This document shows, piece after piece, positions 31,349 through 39,232 of a stretch of DNA of 59,777 bases; the first letter of the stretch is position 1; each line of letters begins with the position of its first letter. The DNA comes from a virus. The translations under genes and the position numbers were made by a program. The notes below the pieces were generated by a model, which saw only the letters and a program-made list of their open reading frames with translations, ran no database searches and had not been told where the DNA came from. The stretch is from IMG/VR virus record IMGVR_UViG_3300025141_017126, positions 1 to 59,777 of that record; one strand, 5' to 3'.

Positions 31349-32562
31349 TGAGACAAGTAGAAATTATCGGTAAATTTTATGATAATCATAGTTTAGCTAT
31401 TATTAATCGAGAAATAGCAATAAGATTATCTGATAAAGAAAAATATCCTGATATTGAATTGGCTATTACGCCAATGGATCAACACGATTCTCAATATAAG
31501 ATAAAAAAAGACTCTTTAAAGATTCTAAAAGAACTAGAAGCCAAAGAAGTTGAGGCAGATATTCAAATTAGACATACTTATCCACCTATGTGGAGATGGC
31601 CTGCCCTCAATAAAACTAAAGTTGTTTATATCCAACCTTGGGAATATACCAAGATTCCTTTTGAATGGCAGTATAAATTTGAGCAATTTGCAGATTATTT
31701 AATAACTCCATCACAATGGTCAATGAATAATTTCCTAGATTCAGGGTTATCACCTTATAAAGCAGCTGTAGTAGCTAATGGGTATGATTCTAATATTTTT
31801 AATCTTTCTAACCGAACCCCACAACAATATAGTTCGGTTAATAAATTTACTTTTGTTTATGTCGGTAATGCTCAGTATCGAAAAGGACTAGATGTACTTT
31901 TAAATGCTTGGAAAGAATCGACTTCCCAACACGATAATGTGAAACTCATTATTAAAGATAGTCCTCAAGTTTATGGACAGACTGATTTGCTCTCTCGAGT
32001 AATTCAAATGGAATATAAAACACAATGTGCTGAAATTGAATATATTGATAGAATTATGTCTCAGGAAGAGATAGCAAAACTCTACACTGATCATGATATT
32101 CTAGTTCATCCATATCGAGGCGAAGGTTTTGGTATGCATGTTCAAGAAGCTATGGCCTGTGGATGTATCCCAATGGTTACAGCTGGAGGACCAACTGATG
32201 AATTTATTAGTGATTCTAACGCTATTCGAATTAGTTCAGCCTTAATGTTTAAAGACCTTACTTCTCCAGAAGTTTTTGCAATTAAACCTGGAGATGCCCT
32301 AACTATAATGGGAGGTCATGGGATTATTTTAGAACCTGATATTCAAGATTTAAAAAATAAAATAACTCAACTGATTCAACATCCTCAAAGAGAGGAAGTT
32401 ATAAACAAACTAAGAAACGCGGAGAAAAATCTATATCCGTGGGAAATAATAGCAACCAGCTACCATACGCTTATCAATAAAATTGATTTAGAATCTGTAC
32501 CAGTAAGATTTAAGAATGAGCGTTACCCCGAGACGTCAGCTACCGCTGACAAAGCGGCATAA
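31348..32562 (+). CDS. Glycosyltransferase family 4 (GT-B)
   Basis: 404 residues from ATG 31348. The C-terminal GT4 half is clear: TFVYVGNAQYRKGLDVLLNAW, then HPYRGEGFGMHVQEAMACG containing the ExxxxxxxE nucleotide-sugar motif. It is the last gene of the cluster. Its final 45 or so bases are unusually GC-rich and form RNA hairpins, so the coding end overlaps the structured region at 32521-32720. Confidence 0.85.
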   Translation: MRQVEIIGKFYDNHSLAIINREIAIRLSDKEKYPDIELAITPMDQHDSQYKIKKDSLKILKELEAKEVEADIQIRHTYPPMWRWPALNKTKVVYIQPWEYTKIPFEWQYKFEQFADYLITPSQWSMNNFLDSGLSPYKAAVVANGYDSNIFNLSNRTPQQYSSVNKFTFVYVGNAQYRKGLDVLLNAWKESTSQHDNVKLIIKDSPQVYGQTDLLSRVIQMEYKTQCAEIEYIDRIMSQEEIAKLYTDHDILVHPYRGEGFGMHVQEAMACGCIPMVTAGGPTDEFISDSNAIRISSALMFKDLTSPEVFAIKPGDALTIMGGHGIILEPDIQDLKNKITQLIQHPQREEVINKLRNAEKNLYPWEIIATSYHTLINKIDLESVPVRFKNERYPETSATADKAA

Positions 32563-32711
32563 AAAAGGCACAATACGCGCCACTGACGAAGAACAATTTC
32601 ATTGTTACGTGGTGCAACATTGTGCAAGCTGAATGGCCTTATGCCATAGCGATTGCATGAGAAGCAAAGGTGATTAATAAAATTAATGGATTTAAACTCC
32701 GTTTAATTCAC
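32521..32711 (+). ncRNA. Candidate structured RNA / switch region, class unknown
   Basis: Nested helices: GCACAAT/ATTGTGC (32568-32574 with 32619-32625), GCGCCAC/GTGGTGC (32577-32583 with 32609-32615), AACAAT/ATTGTT (32592-32597 with 32601-32606), and ATGGC/GCCAT (32633-32637 with 32643-32647). Upstream, CGTCAG (32534-32539) can pair either with CTGACG (32583-32588) or, shifted by one base, locally as GTCAGC/GCTGAC. CCGCT/AGCGG (32543-32547 with 32553-32557) competes with that hairpin. No known riboswitch class was recognised. Confidence 0.45.
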
Positions 32712-32740
32712 TTGCTTTTTATGCAAATATATAGTATCAT
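32712..32740 (+). promoter_or_regulatory. Promoter for the PC4-like gene
   Basis: TTGCTT (32712-32717), 17-bp spacer, TATCAT (32735-32740). Same TTGCT-type as at 12334 and 35192. Confidence 0.55.
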
Positions 32741-32769
32741 ATAAATTGGCAAAGGGCAATTACAAAAAT

Positions 32770-33042
32770 ATGGATATTGAAATTGGTGAAGCATATAGAA
32801 AACCTAATGGGAATATTGTTAAAGTAACTCTCAACGAATTTAGAGAAGTATTTTATCTTCACATTAGAGAATATGCCTTAGATGGTGATACGGGATACTG
32901 GTTCCCGACAAAAAGTGGGTATGCCTTACTAGCTGACGAAGTCAGCTCTATCATACCCCTTCTGATGGAGGCAGAATCTATAATAAGTAAAAAATACAAA
33001 CGTGACAATCAGTTATCGTTTGATTTTGGAGAAAGTGAATAA
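32770..33042 (+). CDS. PC4/Sub1-like ssDNA-binding protein
   Basis: 90 residues. NIVKVTLNEFREVFYLHIREY, then GYWFPTKSGYALLADEV, follows the PC4 (p15) beta-sheet pattern (fxgkxyvdIREyy, then kpgkkGIaLxxeq). PC4-fold proteins bind ssDNA as dimers in transcription, replication or repair. It starts the replication region. An in-frame TTG at 32746 lies at the predicted transcription start; ATG 32770 was preferred. Confidence 0.65.
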   Translation: MDIEIGEAYRKPNGNIVKVTLNEFREVFYLHIREYALDGDTGYWFPTKSGYALLADEVSSIIPLLMEAESIISKKYKRDNQLSFDFGESE

Positions 33043-33044
33043 AC

Positions 33045-33356
33045 ATGAGTGTAAAAGCATGGAACGATGAAGAAGAAGCTGAACTAATTAAGCTATATAA
33101 AGAACAAGATGAGAAAGATGTTAATATCTTAGCTACTCATTTCGGTAAAGGATATCGATCTGTTATTTCTAAATTAGTACAACTTAAGATTTATGAGAAA
33201 CCACGGAGTGATGAAAATCGACAAATAATGACGGTTAAAACAATGCTTCGTGACATCGAATCCCTTCTTGATATCCAAATTGAAGGTACAAACCTCAATA
33301 AAAAGAGCAACTTAGTTAATTTAGTTACTGCTTTAAAAGAAAGGCTTGAAAAATAA
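33045..33356 (+). CDS. Myb/SANT-like helix-turn-helix protein
   Basis: 103 residues. WNDEEEAELIKLYKEQDEKDVNILATHFGKGYRSVISKLVQL is a SANT/Myb-like three-helix DNA-binding domain, followed by a helical tail. Similar small proteins are common in marine myoviruses. It is 3 nt after the PC4-like gene. Regulator or DNA-binding accessory; target unknown. Confidence 0.65.
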   Translation: MSVKAWNDEEEAELIKLYKEQDEKDVNILATHFGKGYRSVISKLVQLKIYEKPRSDENRQIMTVKTMLRDIESLLDIQIEGTNLNKKSNLVNLVTALKERLEK

Positions 33357-33359
33357 AAG

Positions 33360-33389
33360 TTGATCAAAGCTAAATTTTTATGTTAAGAT
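33360..33389 (+). promoter_or_regulatory. Promoter for the ligase gene
   Basis: TTGATC (33360-33365), 18-bp spacer, TAAGAT (33384-33389); predicted start about 20 nt before the ATG, leaving room for the AGAGG ribosome binding site. Confidence 0.5.
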
Positions 33390-33414
33390 AAAAACATAAT
33401 AAAAAGAGGCACGA

Positions 33415-35163
33415 ATGAATTATCAGGAACTCAAAGAAACTGTAATTACACACAGTAAAGCATATTATAATCAACATCGTTCTGAAATTAGCGATGAGGA
33501 ATATGATATTCTATATGATAAATTACAATCGGTTGAGGAAGCCCAGGGATGGGCTGATCCTGATAGTCCAACTGTAGTAGTTGGATCTCATGCCGGAAAA
33601 ATTAAACATCCCTATCAATTATATTCCCTTAAAAAAGTCTATGAAAAATCAGAAATAGACGCGGAATTTAATGTTATTACTCCAAAACTTGATGGCACTA
33701 ATCTAACTCTTATTTATCAAGAGGGTAGATTCCAAAGAGCCATTACCAGAGGTAATGGAGAGTACGGAGATGATGTATCTCACCTAATGACTTATTGTAA
33801 AGGCGTCCTTGAGTATATTCAAGGACAATATAATAATGTTATTGTTACAGGTGAGTGCGTGACTGATAATGAAGTAGAAAACTTCAGAAACTATGTGAGC
33901 GGAGCATTAGGACTTAAAGAAGCAAAAGAATTTGAATCCAGAAATATCCGTTTTATCGTTCATGATTCATTAGGAACGGAATTAGATTATACCATTCGAA
34001 TGGGACTCATTGAAAAAATGGGCTTCCACACAATTTTCGATAAAAATTTATGTGGACAATACCCTCAAGATGGTGTAGTATATAGAATAGACAATTGGAA
34101 AAGATGTAATCAATTAGGATATACATCTAAATATCCACGATTCGCAGTAGCCTTAAAAGAAAGAGGTACTTTAACTGCGAAAACTGTTTTACAAGACGTG
34201 ATCTGGGTAACTGGGCGCACAGGAATGGTAAACCCGATAGGATTAGTCGATCCAGTAGTTATCGACGGTGCCATAATAGGACGCGTAACTCTTCACAATA
34301 TTGGATTTATACAAGACCACAAACTTGGGCTTGGGGACACCATAGAGATTGAACGCTCTGGTGGAGTAATTCCAAAGTTCAATAGAGTTCTAAACCATTT
34401 CAATACCAGTACCAGAATTGAACAAAGACATGCCGAAGAAGCTGTTGGTTATGCTCTTCGAAGGGTCGGCCCAAGGCTTTACTGTAGTGACGAAACGCAA
34501 CACAACTCAGTAAAAGGACTTGAACATTTTATTAAAACTCTTGAAATCAAGGGTTTAGGTCCCGCGTCAATAACCAAGTTACAGCTCAACCATCCTACGG
34601 ACCTTTATCGGTCGCAAGAATGGGGAACGCTCGGAGTAAACGGGGAAAAGATTCAAGCCGAAATAGAAAAATCTAAATCTAAACCATATTATTTGGTTTT
34701 AGGTGCTTTAGGGATTCCGGGGGTAGGACGAGGAACCGCGAGACAAATCGTTGCCCATATCCCACAGTTCAATCGGTTGCGTGAGATTGAATTAGCACAT
34801 ATAACAGGGATTGGTCCTAAGACTGTCGAATCCATTCTCGCGTGGTTAGATGTCAATGAAGAGTGGGTAACTACACTACCTCTTCAATTAACGCAGGATC
34901 AAAGCGTAGAGGCTGTTCTCCAACCCCATAGCCAGAAGAAAGTGTGCGTAACCGGAAAATTAGATATGACACGAAGTGAACTCTCTGATATATTAACTGA
35001 GTTCAATTTCCAAGTCACTAGCACAGTCACTAAAGACTGTTACGCTTTGATTACTGCTAATACTGGTACAAAAAGTTCCAAAATGTCAAAGGCCCAACAA
35101 TTAGGTATAAAAATTATAGATTATTGGGATAACCGAAGAGATATAGTGAACGGAAAGCTTTAA
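33415..35163 (+). CDS. ligA: NAD-dependent DNA ligase with degenerate zinc finger
   Basis: 582 residues (bacterial LigA is about 670). Domains in order: Ia (YYNQHRSEISDEEYD), adenylation (TPKLDGTNL, Lys91 the AMP-bound lysine; RGNGEYGDDV; GECV), OB fold (GDTIEIERSGGVIPK), zinc-finger position, helix-hairpin-helix repeats (GIPGVGRGTA, ITGIGPKTVES) and a C-terminal BRCT (KVCVTGKLDMTRSELSD). Three of the four zinc cysteines are replaced: CPxC became AEEA, and the last Cys is His (YCSDETQH). It seals replication nicks. The 3' half is markedly more GC-rich (50% at 34561-34620) than the start (30%). Confidence 0.93.
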   Translation: MNYQELKETVITHSKAYYNQHRSEISDEEYDILYDKLQSVEEAQGWADPDSPTVVVGSHAGKIKHPYQLYSLKKVYEKSEIDAEFNVITPKLDGTNLTLIYQEGRFQRAITRGNGEYGDDVSHLMTYCKGVLEYIQGQYNNVIVTGECVTDNEVENFRNYVSGALGLKEAKEFESRNIRFIVHDSLGTELDYTIRMGLIEKMGFHTIFDKNLCGQYPQDGVVYRIDNWKRCNQLGYTSKYPRFAVALKERGTLTAKTVLQDVIWVTGRTGMVNPIGLVDPVVIDGAIIGRVTLHNIGFIQDHKLGLGDTIEIERSGGVIPKFNRVLNHFNTSTRIEQRHAEEAVGYALRRVGPRLYCSDETQHNSVKGLEHFIKTLEIKGLGPASITKLQLNHPTDLYRSQEWGTLGVNGEKIQAEIEKSKSKPYYLVLGALGIPGVGRGTARQIVAHIPQFNRLREIELAHITGIGPKTVESILAWLDVNEEWVTTLPLQLTQDQSVEAVLQPHSQKKVCVTGKLDMTRSELSDILTEFNFQVTSTVTKDCYALITANTGTKSSKMSKAQQLGIKIIDYWDNRRDIVNGKL

Positions 35164-35191
35164 CGAGTACCACATTTATTTAACTTTTTTC

Positions 35192-35220
35192 TTGCTTTTT
35201 CTTGAATATAAAGTTATAAT
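35192..35220 (+). promoter_or_regulatory. Promoter for the four-HTH protein gene
   Basis: TTGCTT (35192-35197), 17-bp spacer, TATAAT (35215-35220). Predicted leader of about 54 nt with GAGGGGA before the ATG. Confidence 0.75.
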
Positions 35221-35280
35221 CATAAAAGAGTTGGAAAAAACCAACTATACACTACAAAACAGAGGGGAAAATACTTATAT

Positions 35281-35959
35281 GAGTAAGTTTGATTATACAG
35301 ACGAAATGGTTGCCCGTATGGAGTCAGCCGCTAGCTCTGAAGTCAATGAAGCATTGATTCAAGAGCTGTGTGATGAGTTTGAGTTTCCTCGTCGTTCAGT
35401 AACGGCGAAGTTGCGCAAGCTTGGATTTGAAGTCCCGAAGAAGCCTGGAGCAGCTCCAGTTTTCTCGGCAGAGGAAACTGAGGCACTCAGTTCATTTCTT
35501 TCGGATAATTCTGGCGTTCACACTGCCGAAGAGATTGCCGAAACTTTTGCAGACGGCCAATTCACCGCCCGCCAGATCAATGGTAAGGCTCTCTCACTAG
35601 AGATGACTCAGCACATTAAGCCTGCTGAGAAGAAGGTTACGCCTAAGACTTACACCGCCGACGAAGAGAGCATTATTAGTTCTATGGTCGAAAGTGAAAG
35701 CTATCTTGAGGAAATTGCAGAGGCTGTCGGTAAGACAGTAGCTTCCGTTCGCGGAAAGCTTCTCAGCATGGGTCTCAAGGCCCCGCAAAGGGACAAGAAG
35801 GCTTCTAAGAGCGATCCTTACGAGGGAATCGATGGCCTGACGGATCAAACCGTTGAGCAGCTTGCCGATCATTTCGGTAAGACTGTACGTGGAGTTAAGA
35901 CTGTGCTTACCCGCCGTGGCCTAAGTGCTGCGGATTACACGCCAAAATCGGCAGAGTAA
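35281..35959 (+). CDS. Protein with four tandem HTH/SANT-like repeats, GC-rich codon use
   Basis: About 225 residues. Four related three-helix units can be aligned: around LIQELCDEFEFPRRSVTAKL, TAEEIAETFADGQFTARQIN, YLEEIAEAVGKTVASVRGKL and TVEQLADHFGKTVRGVKTVL. It probably binds DNA at repeated sites or along it. Start ATG 35281; the upstream in-frame codons overlap the promoter. GC is about 55% (33 of 60 at 35401-35460) against about 30% next door, so it is either recently acquired or tuned for high expression. It has its own promoter and terminator. Confidence 0.7.
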
Positions 35960-35982
35960 TCTACTTAAAATCACAGAGAGAA

Positions 35983-36010
35983 GGCGGCGGTTAATACGCC
36001 GCTTTTTTTT
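35983..36010 (+). terminator. Intrinsic terminator after the four-HTH gene
   Basis: Stem GCGGCG/CGCCGC (35984-35989 with 35997-36002), loop GTTAATA, then eight T residues. Confidence 0.9.
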
Positions 36011-36034
36011 ACCTTCCCATTGGGAGCATACTTT

Positions 36035-36331
36035 ATGAATCTTTACGATATTAAGGAAAACACGATAGATTATATTTTATCACTTCCTGAAGCAGAAAGA
36101 ATAACCTATTATGGAACATTAATAGATAAATTCTATCCTTCTATAAATAAAGACGCTCCCGAATTTGAAAGATTATTAGTCGCTTACGAAACAAGTTTTG
36201 TGGTAGAGAAAATCTATAGAAACAACAAAATATTCAGAAGCGGATTTACTAATGTGTATACCCAAACAGGATTACTTAGAAATAGCGTTTCTGATCTTTA
36301 TTTTGCAGATGACGATTTAATAACTCATTAA
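36035..36331 (+). CDS. Hypothetical protein
   Basis: 98 residues, helical, from ATG 36035 with GGGAG upstream. No domain recognised. It lies between two terminators, so it may be expressed by read-through or from an unseen promoter. Confidence 0.5.
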   Translation: MNLYDIKENTIDYILSLPEAERITYYGTLIDKFYPSINKDAPEFERLLVAYETSFVVEKIYRNNKIFRSGFTNVYTQTGLLRNSVSDLYFADDDLITH

Positions 36332-36367
36332 TCTAATAGTTATATACAAATTAATGTTATTTCTCTA

Positions 36368-36396
36368 TTGACTAATAATCTTTTATAAGATAGAAT
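36368..36396 (+). promoter_or_regulatory. Promoter overlapping a terminator hairpin
   Basis: TTGACT (36368-36373), 17-bp spacer, TAGAAT (36391-36396). The predicted start (about 36403) falls in the 5' arm of the hairpin at 36399-36432. Confidence 0.65.
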
Positions 36397-36398
36397 AT

Positions 36399-36438
36399 AA
36401 ACTGATAGTTAAGAATTTTTAACTGTCAGTTTTTTTTT
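36399..36438 (+). terminator. Strong hairpin with T tract at a promoter start
   Basis: A 14-bp stem (36399-36412 with 36419-36432, one G-T pair), loop GAATTT, followed by a T run to 36438. It could end upstream transcription, or form a 5' stem-loop on mRNA from the overlapping promoter. Confidence 0.75.
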
Positions 36439-36461
36439 GATTAATCAAGAGGAGTAATTCT

Positions 36462-36623
36462 ATGCTAAGTAGTCATGAATATCTATTACTATCAGGGTTA
36501 AAATCAGAATTAGAATTTATACAAGTTATGGTAGAACAAAACCCAGAACAAAATCAATCACTTATAGTGGTAAAAAATTATTTAGAAAAAAGGGTAGCAG
36601 AACTACAACAAAATGATAACTAA
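36462..36623 (+). CDS. Hypothetical small helical protein
   Basis: 53 residues from ATG 36462 with an excellent ribosome binding site (AAGAGGAGTAATTCT). Amphipathic helices only (LLLSGLKSELEFIQVMVEQN). Follows the promoter/hairpin at 36.4 kb. Confidence 0.55.
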   Translation: MLSSHEYLLLSGLKSELEFIQVMVEQNPEQNQSLIVVKNYLEKRVAELQQNDN

Positions 36624-36636
36624 AAGTATATTTAAC

Positions 36637-36666
36637 TTGACTAATCCTCTCTTTATAAAGTATAAT
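36637..36666 (+). promoter_or_regulatory. Promoter giving a leaderless mRNA for the HTH/helicase operon
   Basis: TTGACT (36637-36642), 18-bp spacer, TATAAT (36661-36666). The ATG of the next gene is at 36674, about where transcription should start. Confidence 0.75.
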
Positions 36667-36673
36667 ATAAACT

Positions 36674-37450
36674 ATGGCTAAAACTATTGAAATACCAGAA
36701 GCTAAAATAAGACAAGCCATCTGGATGTTAAAAACAAATAAAACAAAAAAATCAATCTGTGAACATCTAGGGATTGCTTATAATACAAAAAGAATAGACA
36801 CAATTATAAGTGAATTTCGAGAAAAACAGGCGCGTACTCAAGAATTAAAAACAAAAGCACGACAAAAATCATTAACTCACAGTGAAGAATTAAGTATAAT
36901 TTCATCATATGAGGAAGGGGAAAGTATGTCTGCAATTGCAGAAAAACTTTATTTAACTCCTCAACGTATTAAAAAAGTACTTTTGACACACGGGGTTCCC
37001 TTAAGAGCACGAAAAAAGAAAGGGGCAGCGCAAGTTGACCATATTGTTCAAGATTTGGAAGTAAAATTTAATATTGGAGACAGAGTTTTTGTCTCTAGTA
37101 CTAGTGAATTTGCAACAATTCAAGATGTATTCGATGAAGAGTGGATTCAGTACCATAGTGAAAATTATCGTTCTCGGTATGTTGAATTATCACCACTTAA
37201 AGAAGCTCGGAAACAATTCGGAGAAGAATTTGAAGGTCGAGAAGATGTTCATTGGAATATCTATTGGGAATATGAAAATGGTAGATCGTGTAAATCTTTT
37301 GCTATGAAACATGAAATAGCAAGACATCAAGAAGATATTGCTCGTTATGGACGAGAAACTTATCTAATAGCAATTATGGGAGATCAAAGTCATTACAGAG
37401 AACTTCCTAGACATCAACTTTTTCCAATTAGGCATGAAAACGGTAATTAA
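36674..37450 (+). CDS. HTH DNA-binding protein, putative regulator
   Basis: 258 residues. Two helix-turn-helix-like segments (KKSICEHLGIAYNTKRIDTII near 25-46 and SMSAIAEKLYLTPQRIKKVL near 84-103) are followed by a KOW/SH3-like beta segment (FNIGDRVFVSSTSEFATIQDV). It is the first gene of the helicase operon and overlaps the helicase start by 1 nt. Its own gene would be translated from a leaderless mRNA. Role in replication or early transcription is inferred. Confidence 0.55.
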   Translation: MAKTIEIPEAKIRQAIWMLKTNKTKKSICEHLGIAYNTKRIDTIISEFREKQARTQELKTKARQKSLTHSEELSIISSYEEGESMSAIAEKLYLTPQRIKKVLLTHGVPLRARKKKGAAQVDHIVQDLEVKFNIGDRVFVSSTSEFATIQDVFDEEWIQYHSENYRSRYVELSPLKEARKQFGEEFEGREDVHWNIYWEYENGRSCKSFAMKHEIARHQEDIARYGRETYLIAIMGDQSHYRELPRHQLFPIRHENGN

Positions 37451-38838
37451 TGGCACTAGATTTACAAAAAGTCACTATCAGAAAACTTTTAGAAACTCAA
37501 AATCATGATTTCTTTACAAAATTAATTCCTCAATTTTTTACAGGAGCTAATACTGGCTTATATTCAAAGATAGAAAATTTTTATAAAGCACATCTAAAAC
37601 TACCATCGGTAGAAGAGATGGTGATGCTTAATAAAGATGAATCTATTCAAGAGTATCTTGAATCACAAATATTGGGTGAAGATAATAGTGTACCGAATAT
37701 AGAGAATGATTTTTTAGTTAGTCAATTACAGGATTTCTTCGTTAGAGAAGAAACTATTACATTTTTAGACAAATTTGTTGATGACTTAGAAGATTTAGAA
37801 AAAATTGAAATTATTGATAAATTTCAAGACCATCTCTTAAGCATGAATAATGCTATCCCAACTTCTGAAGAACTGTATGATGTTGCAGACTTGGAGTTTT
37901 TTCCTACATCAGAAGATTTTACCTTATTTCCTTCAGGATTAAGTGCAGAATATGATGCAGTAAACGGAGGATTTGCCACTCAAGAATTAGTATTATTAGG
38001 TGGAAGAAGAGGGTCTGGTAAATCTATTATTAGTTTAAATTGTGCTATTGAAAGATATATACAAGGTAGTACAGTAGCTTTTTTTACAATAGAAATGAGG
38101 TATAAAGAAGTTCAAGACAGAATTCTTAGTATTGTAAGTAATGTACCATTTCTTGATATTTATAAAAATAAACTAAGTGATAATCAAAAGATACAAATAG
38201 CAGAGAGTAAGTGTGCAACATTTTATAAAAAGACAGATTTTATTAATGAAAAATTATCTAAACTTAAAAATGATTATAATTTTGACAGCTTTGAAGAAGA
38301 GTTTAAAATACATAAGCCAGAAAAATTGGATCGACAATTCTTTATTATCGATGATGCCGCTATCTCCTTAAATAGAATTGACCATTATTGTAATATGTTT
38401 AATAGTAAACATAGTAATTTTACAATGGGAGTTGTAGATTACATTAATATTGTTAAGTATGATGATCAAAAAGACTGGAAATCACAAATAGCTATTGCAG
38501 AAGCATTAAAATTAATGAGTCGTAAATATGATATTACTATGTTTAGTCCTTATCAAATTGATGCAGGTGGAGAAGCAAGATTTTCTAAAGGAATTTTAGA
38601 TAGCGCAGATAGAGGTTTTAATTTCTTTCCTCCTAATGAAAATGACGATCCCAATAGAATTATAGTTCATACTACTAAAATTAGAAATGGAAAAGCTATG
38701 AATTTTGATATTGGAATGAATTGGGAATGTACTAAAGTAGTTTCTGCAGATAGCCAACTTATTAATGAAAAACCACTAGGAATTGCCAAATATGGATCAG
38801 ATAAAACGGAATCGGAAAATGACTTACGGAGTGCATAA
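37450..38838 (+). CDS. Replicative DNA helicase, DnaB/gp41-like
   Basis: 462 residues, RecA-fold hexameric helicase that unwinds the fork 5' to 3'. Walker A is GGRRGSGKS (about 184-192), preceded by the DnaB-type PSGLSAEYDAVNGGF; TIEMRYKEV follows; Walker B-like FFIIDDAAI and GVVDYINIV; then SPYQIDAGGEARFSKG (H4-like) and RIIVHTTKIRNG. It lies directly before a HIT-like gene and the primase. Confidence 0.9.
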   Translation: MALDLQKVTIRKLLETQNHDFFTKLIPQFFTGANTGLYSKIENFYKAHLKLPSVEEMVMLNKDESIQEYLESQILGEDNSVPNIENDFLVSQLQDFFVREETITFLDKFVDDLEDLEKIEIIDKFQDHLLSMNNAIPTSEELYDVADLEFFPTSEDFTLFPSGLSAEYDAVNGGFATQELVLLGGRRGSGKSIISLNCAIERYIQGSTVAFFTIEMRYKEVQDRILSIVSNVPFLDIYKNKLSDNQKIQIAESKCATFYKKTDFINEKLSKLKNDYNFDSFEEEFKIHKPEKLDRQFFIIDDAAISLNRIDHYCNMFNSKHSNFTMGVVDYINIVKYDDQKDWKSQIAIAEALKLMSRKYDITMFSPYQIDAGGEARFSKGILDSADRGFNFFPPNENDDPNRIIVHTTKIRNGKAMNFDIGMNWECTKVVSADSQLINEKPLGIAKYGSDKTESENDLRSA

Positions 38839-39232
38839 ATACACATCTTATAAAGAAACTCCTTTTATGAAAAATGAAAACTTAGTTTATAAAGAACATA
38901 AACATTGTATAGTTATTTGGGATAAATATCCTGTTTGTGACGGACATTTATTATTCGTTCCAAAACTTAATAAGCAATTTCATGTTACTATAGCATTTAA
39001 ATGTGCAATTGATGAAGGAAAATATCAAGTAAATAAAGGCTTAATTGATGGTTATCACGTTGGGGTAAATATGCATAGAGCAGGAGGACAAACAGTAGAA
39101 TGGCCTCACGTTCACTTTATACCTAGATTATTACATGATAGTGGAACTGAAGAAATTGGAAGTGTACGATTAGCTAGAGTAGGTGGAAAACTTGCTAATT
39201 CTTATAACCACCACCCAGAATTTATAAAATAA
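38819..39232 (+). CDS. HIT-like nucleotide hydrolase/transferase
   Basis: About 137 residues. The HIT motif appears as QTVEWPHVHFIPR: the last two histidines of the H-x-H-x-H triad are kept and the first is Trp. CDGHLLFVPK matches the family's substrate strand. HIT proteins act on nucleotide monophosphate esters such as dinucleoside polyphosphates or AMP-lysine. Start at ATG 38819 inside the helicase end; 38792 is an alternative. Sits between helicase and primase. Confidence 0.65.
   Translation: MTYGVHKYTSYKETPFMKNENLVYKEHKHCIVIWDKYPVCDGHLLFVPKLNKQFHVTIAFKCAIDEGKYQVNKGLIDGYHVGVNMHRAGGQTVEWPHVHFIPRLLHDSGTEEIGSVRLARVGGKLANSYNHHPEFIK

Noticed and set aside
32577-32590. GCCACTG-like string reminiscent of a cobalamin riboswitch
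   Set aside because: The B12 box and other conserved cobalamin elements are absent, and the bases are fully used in a local helix.
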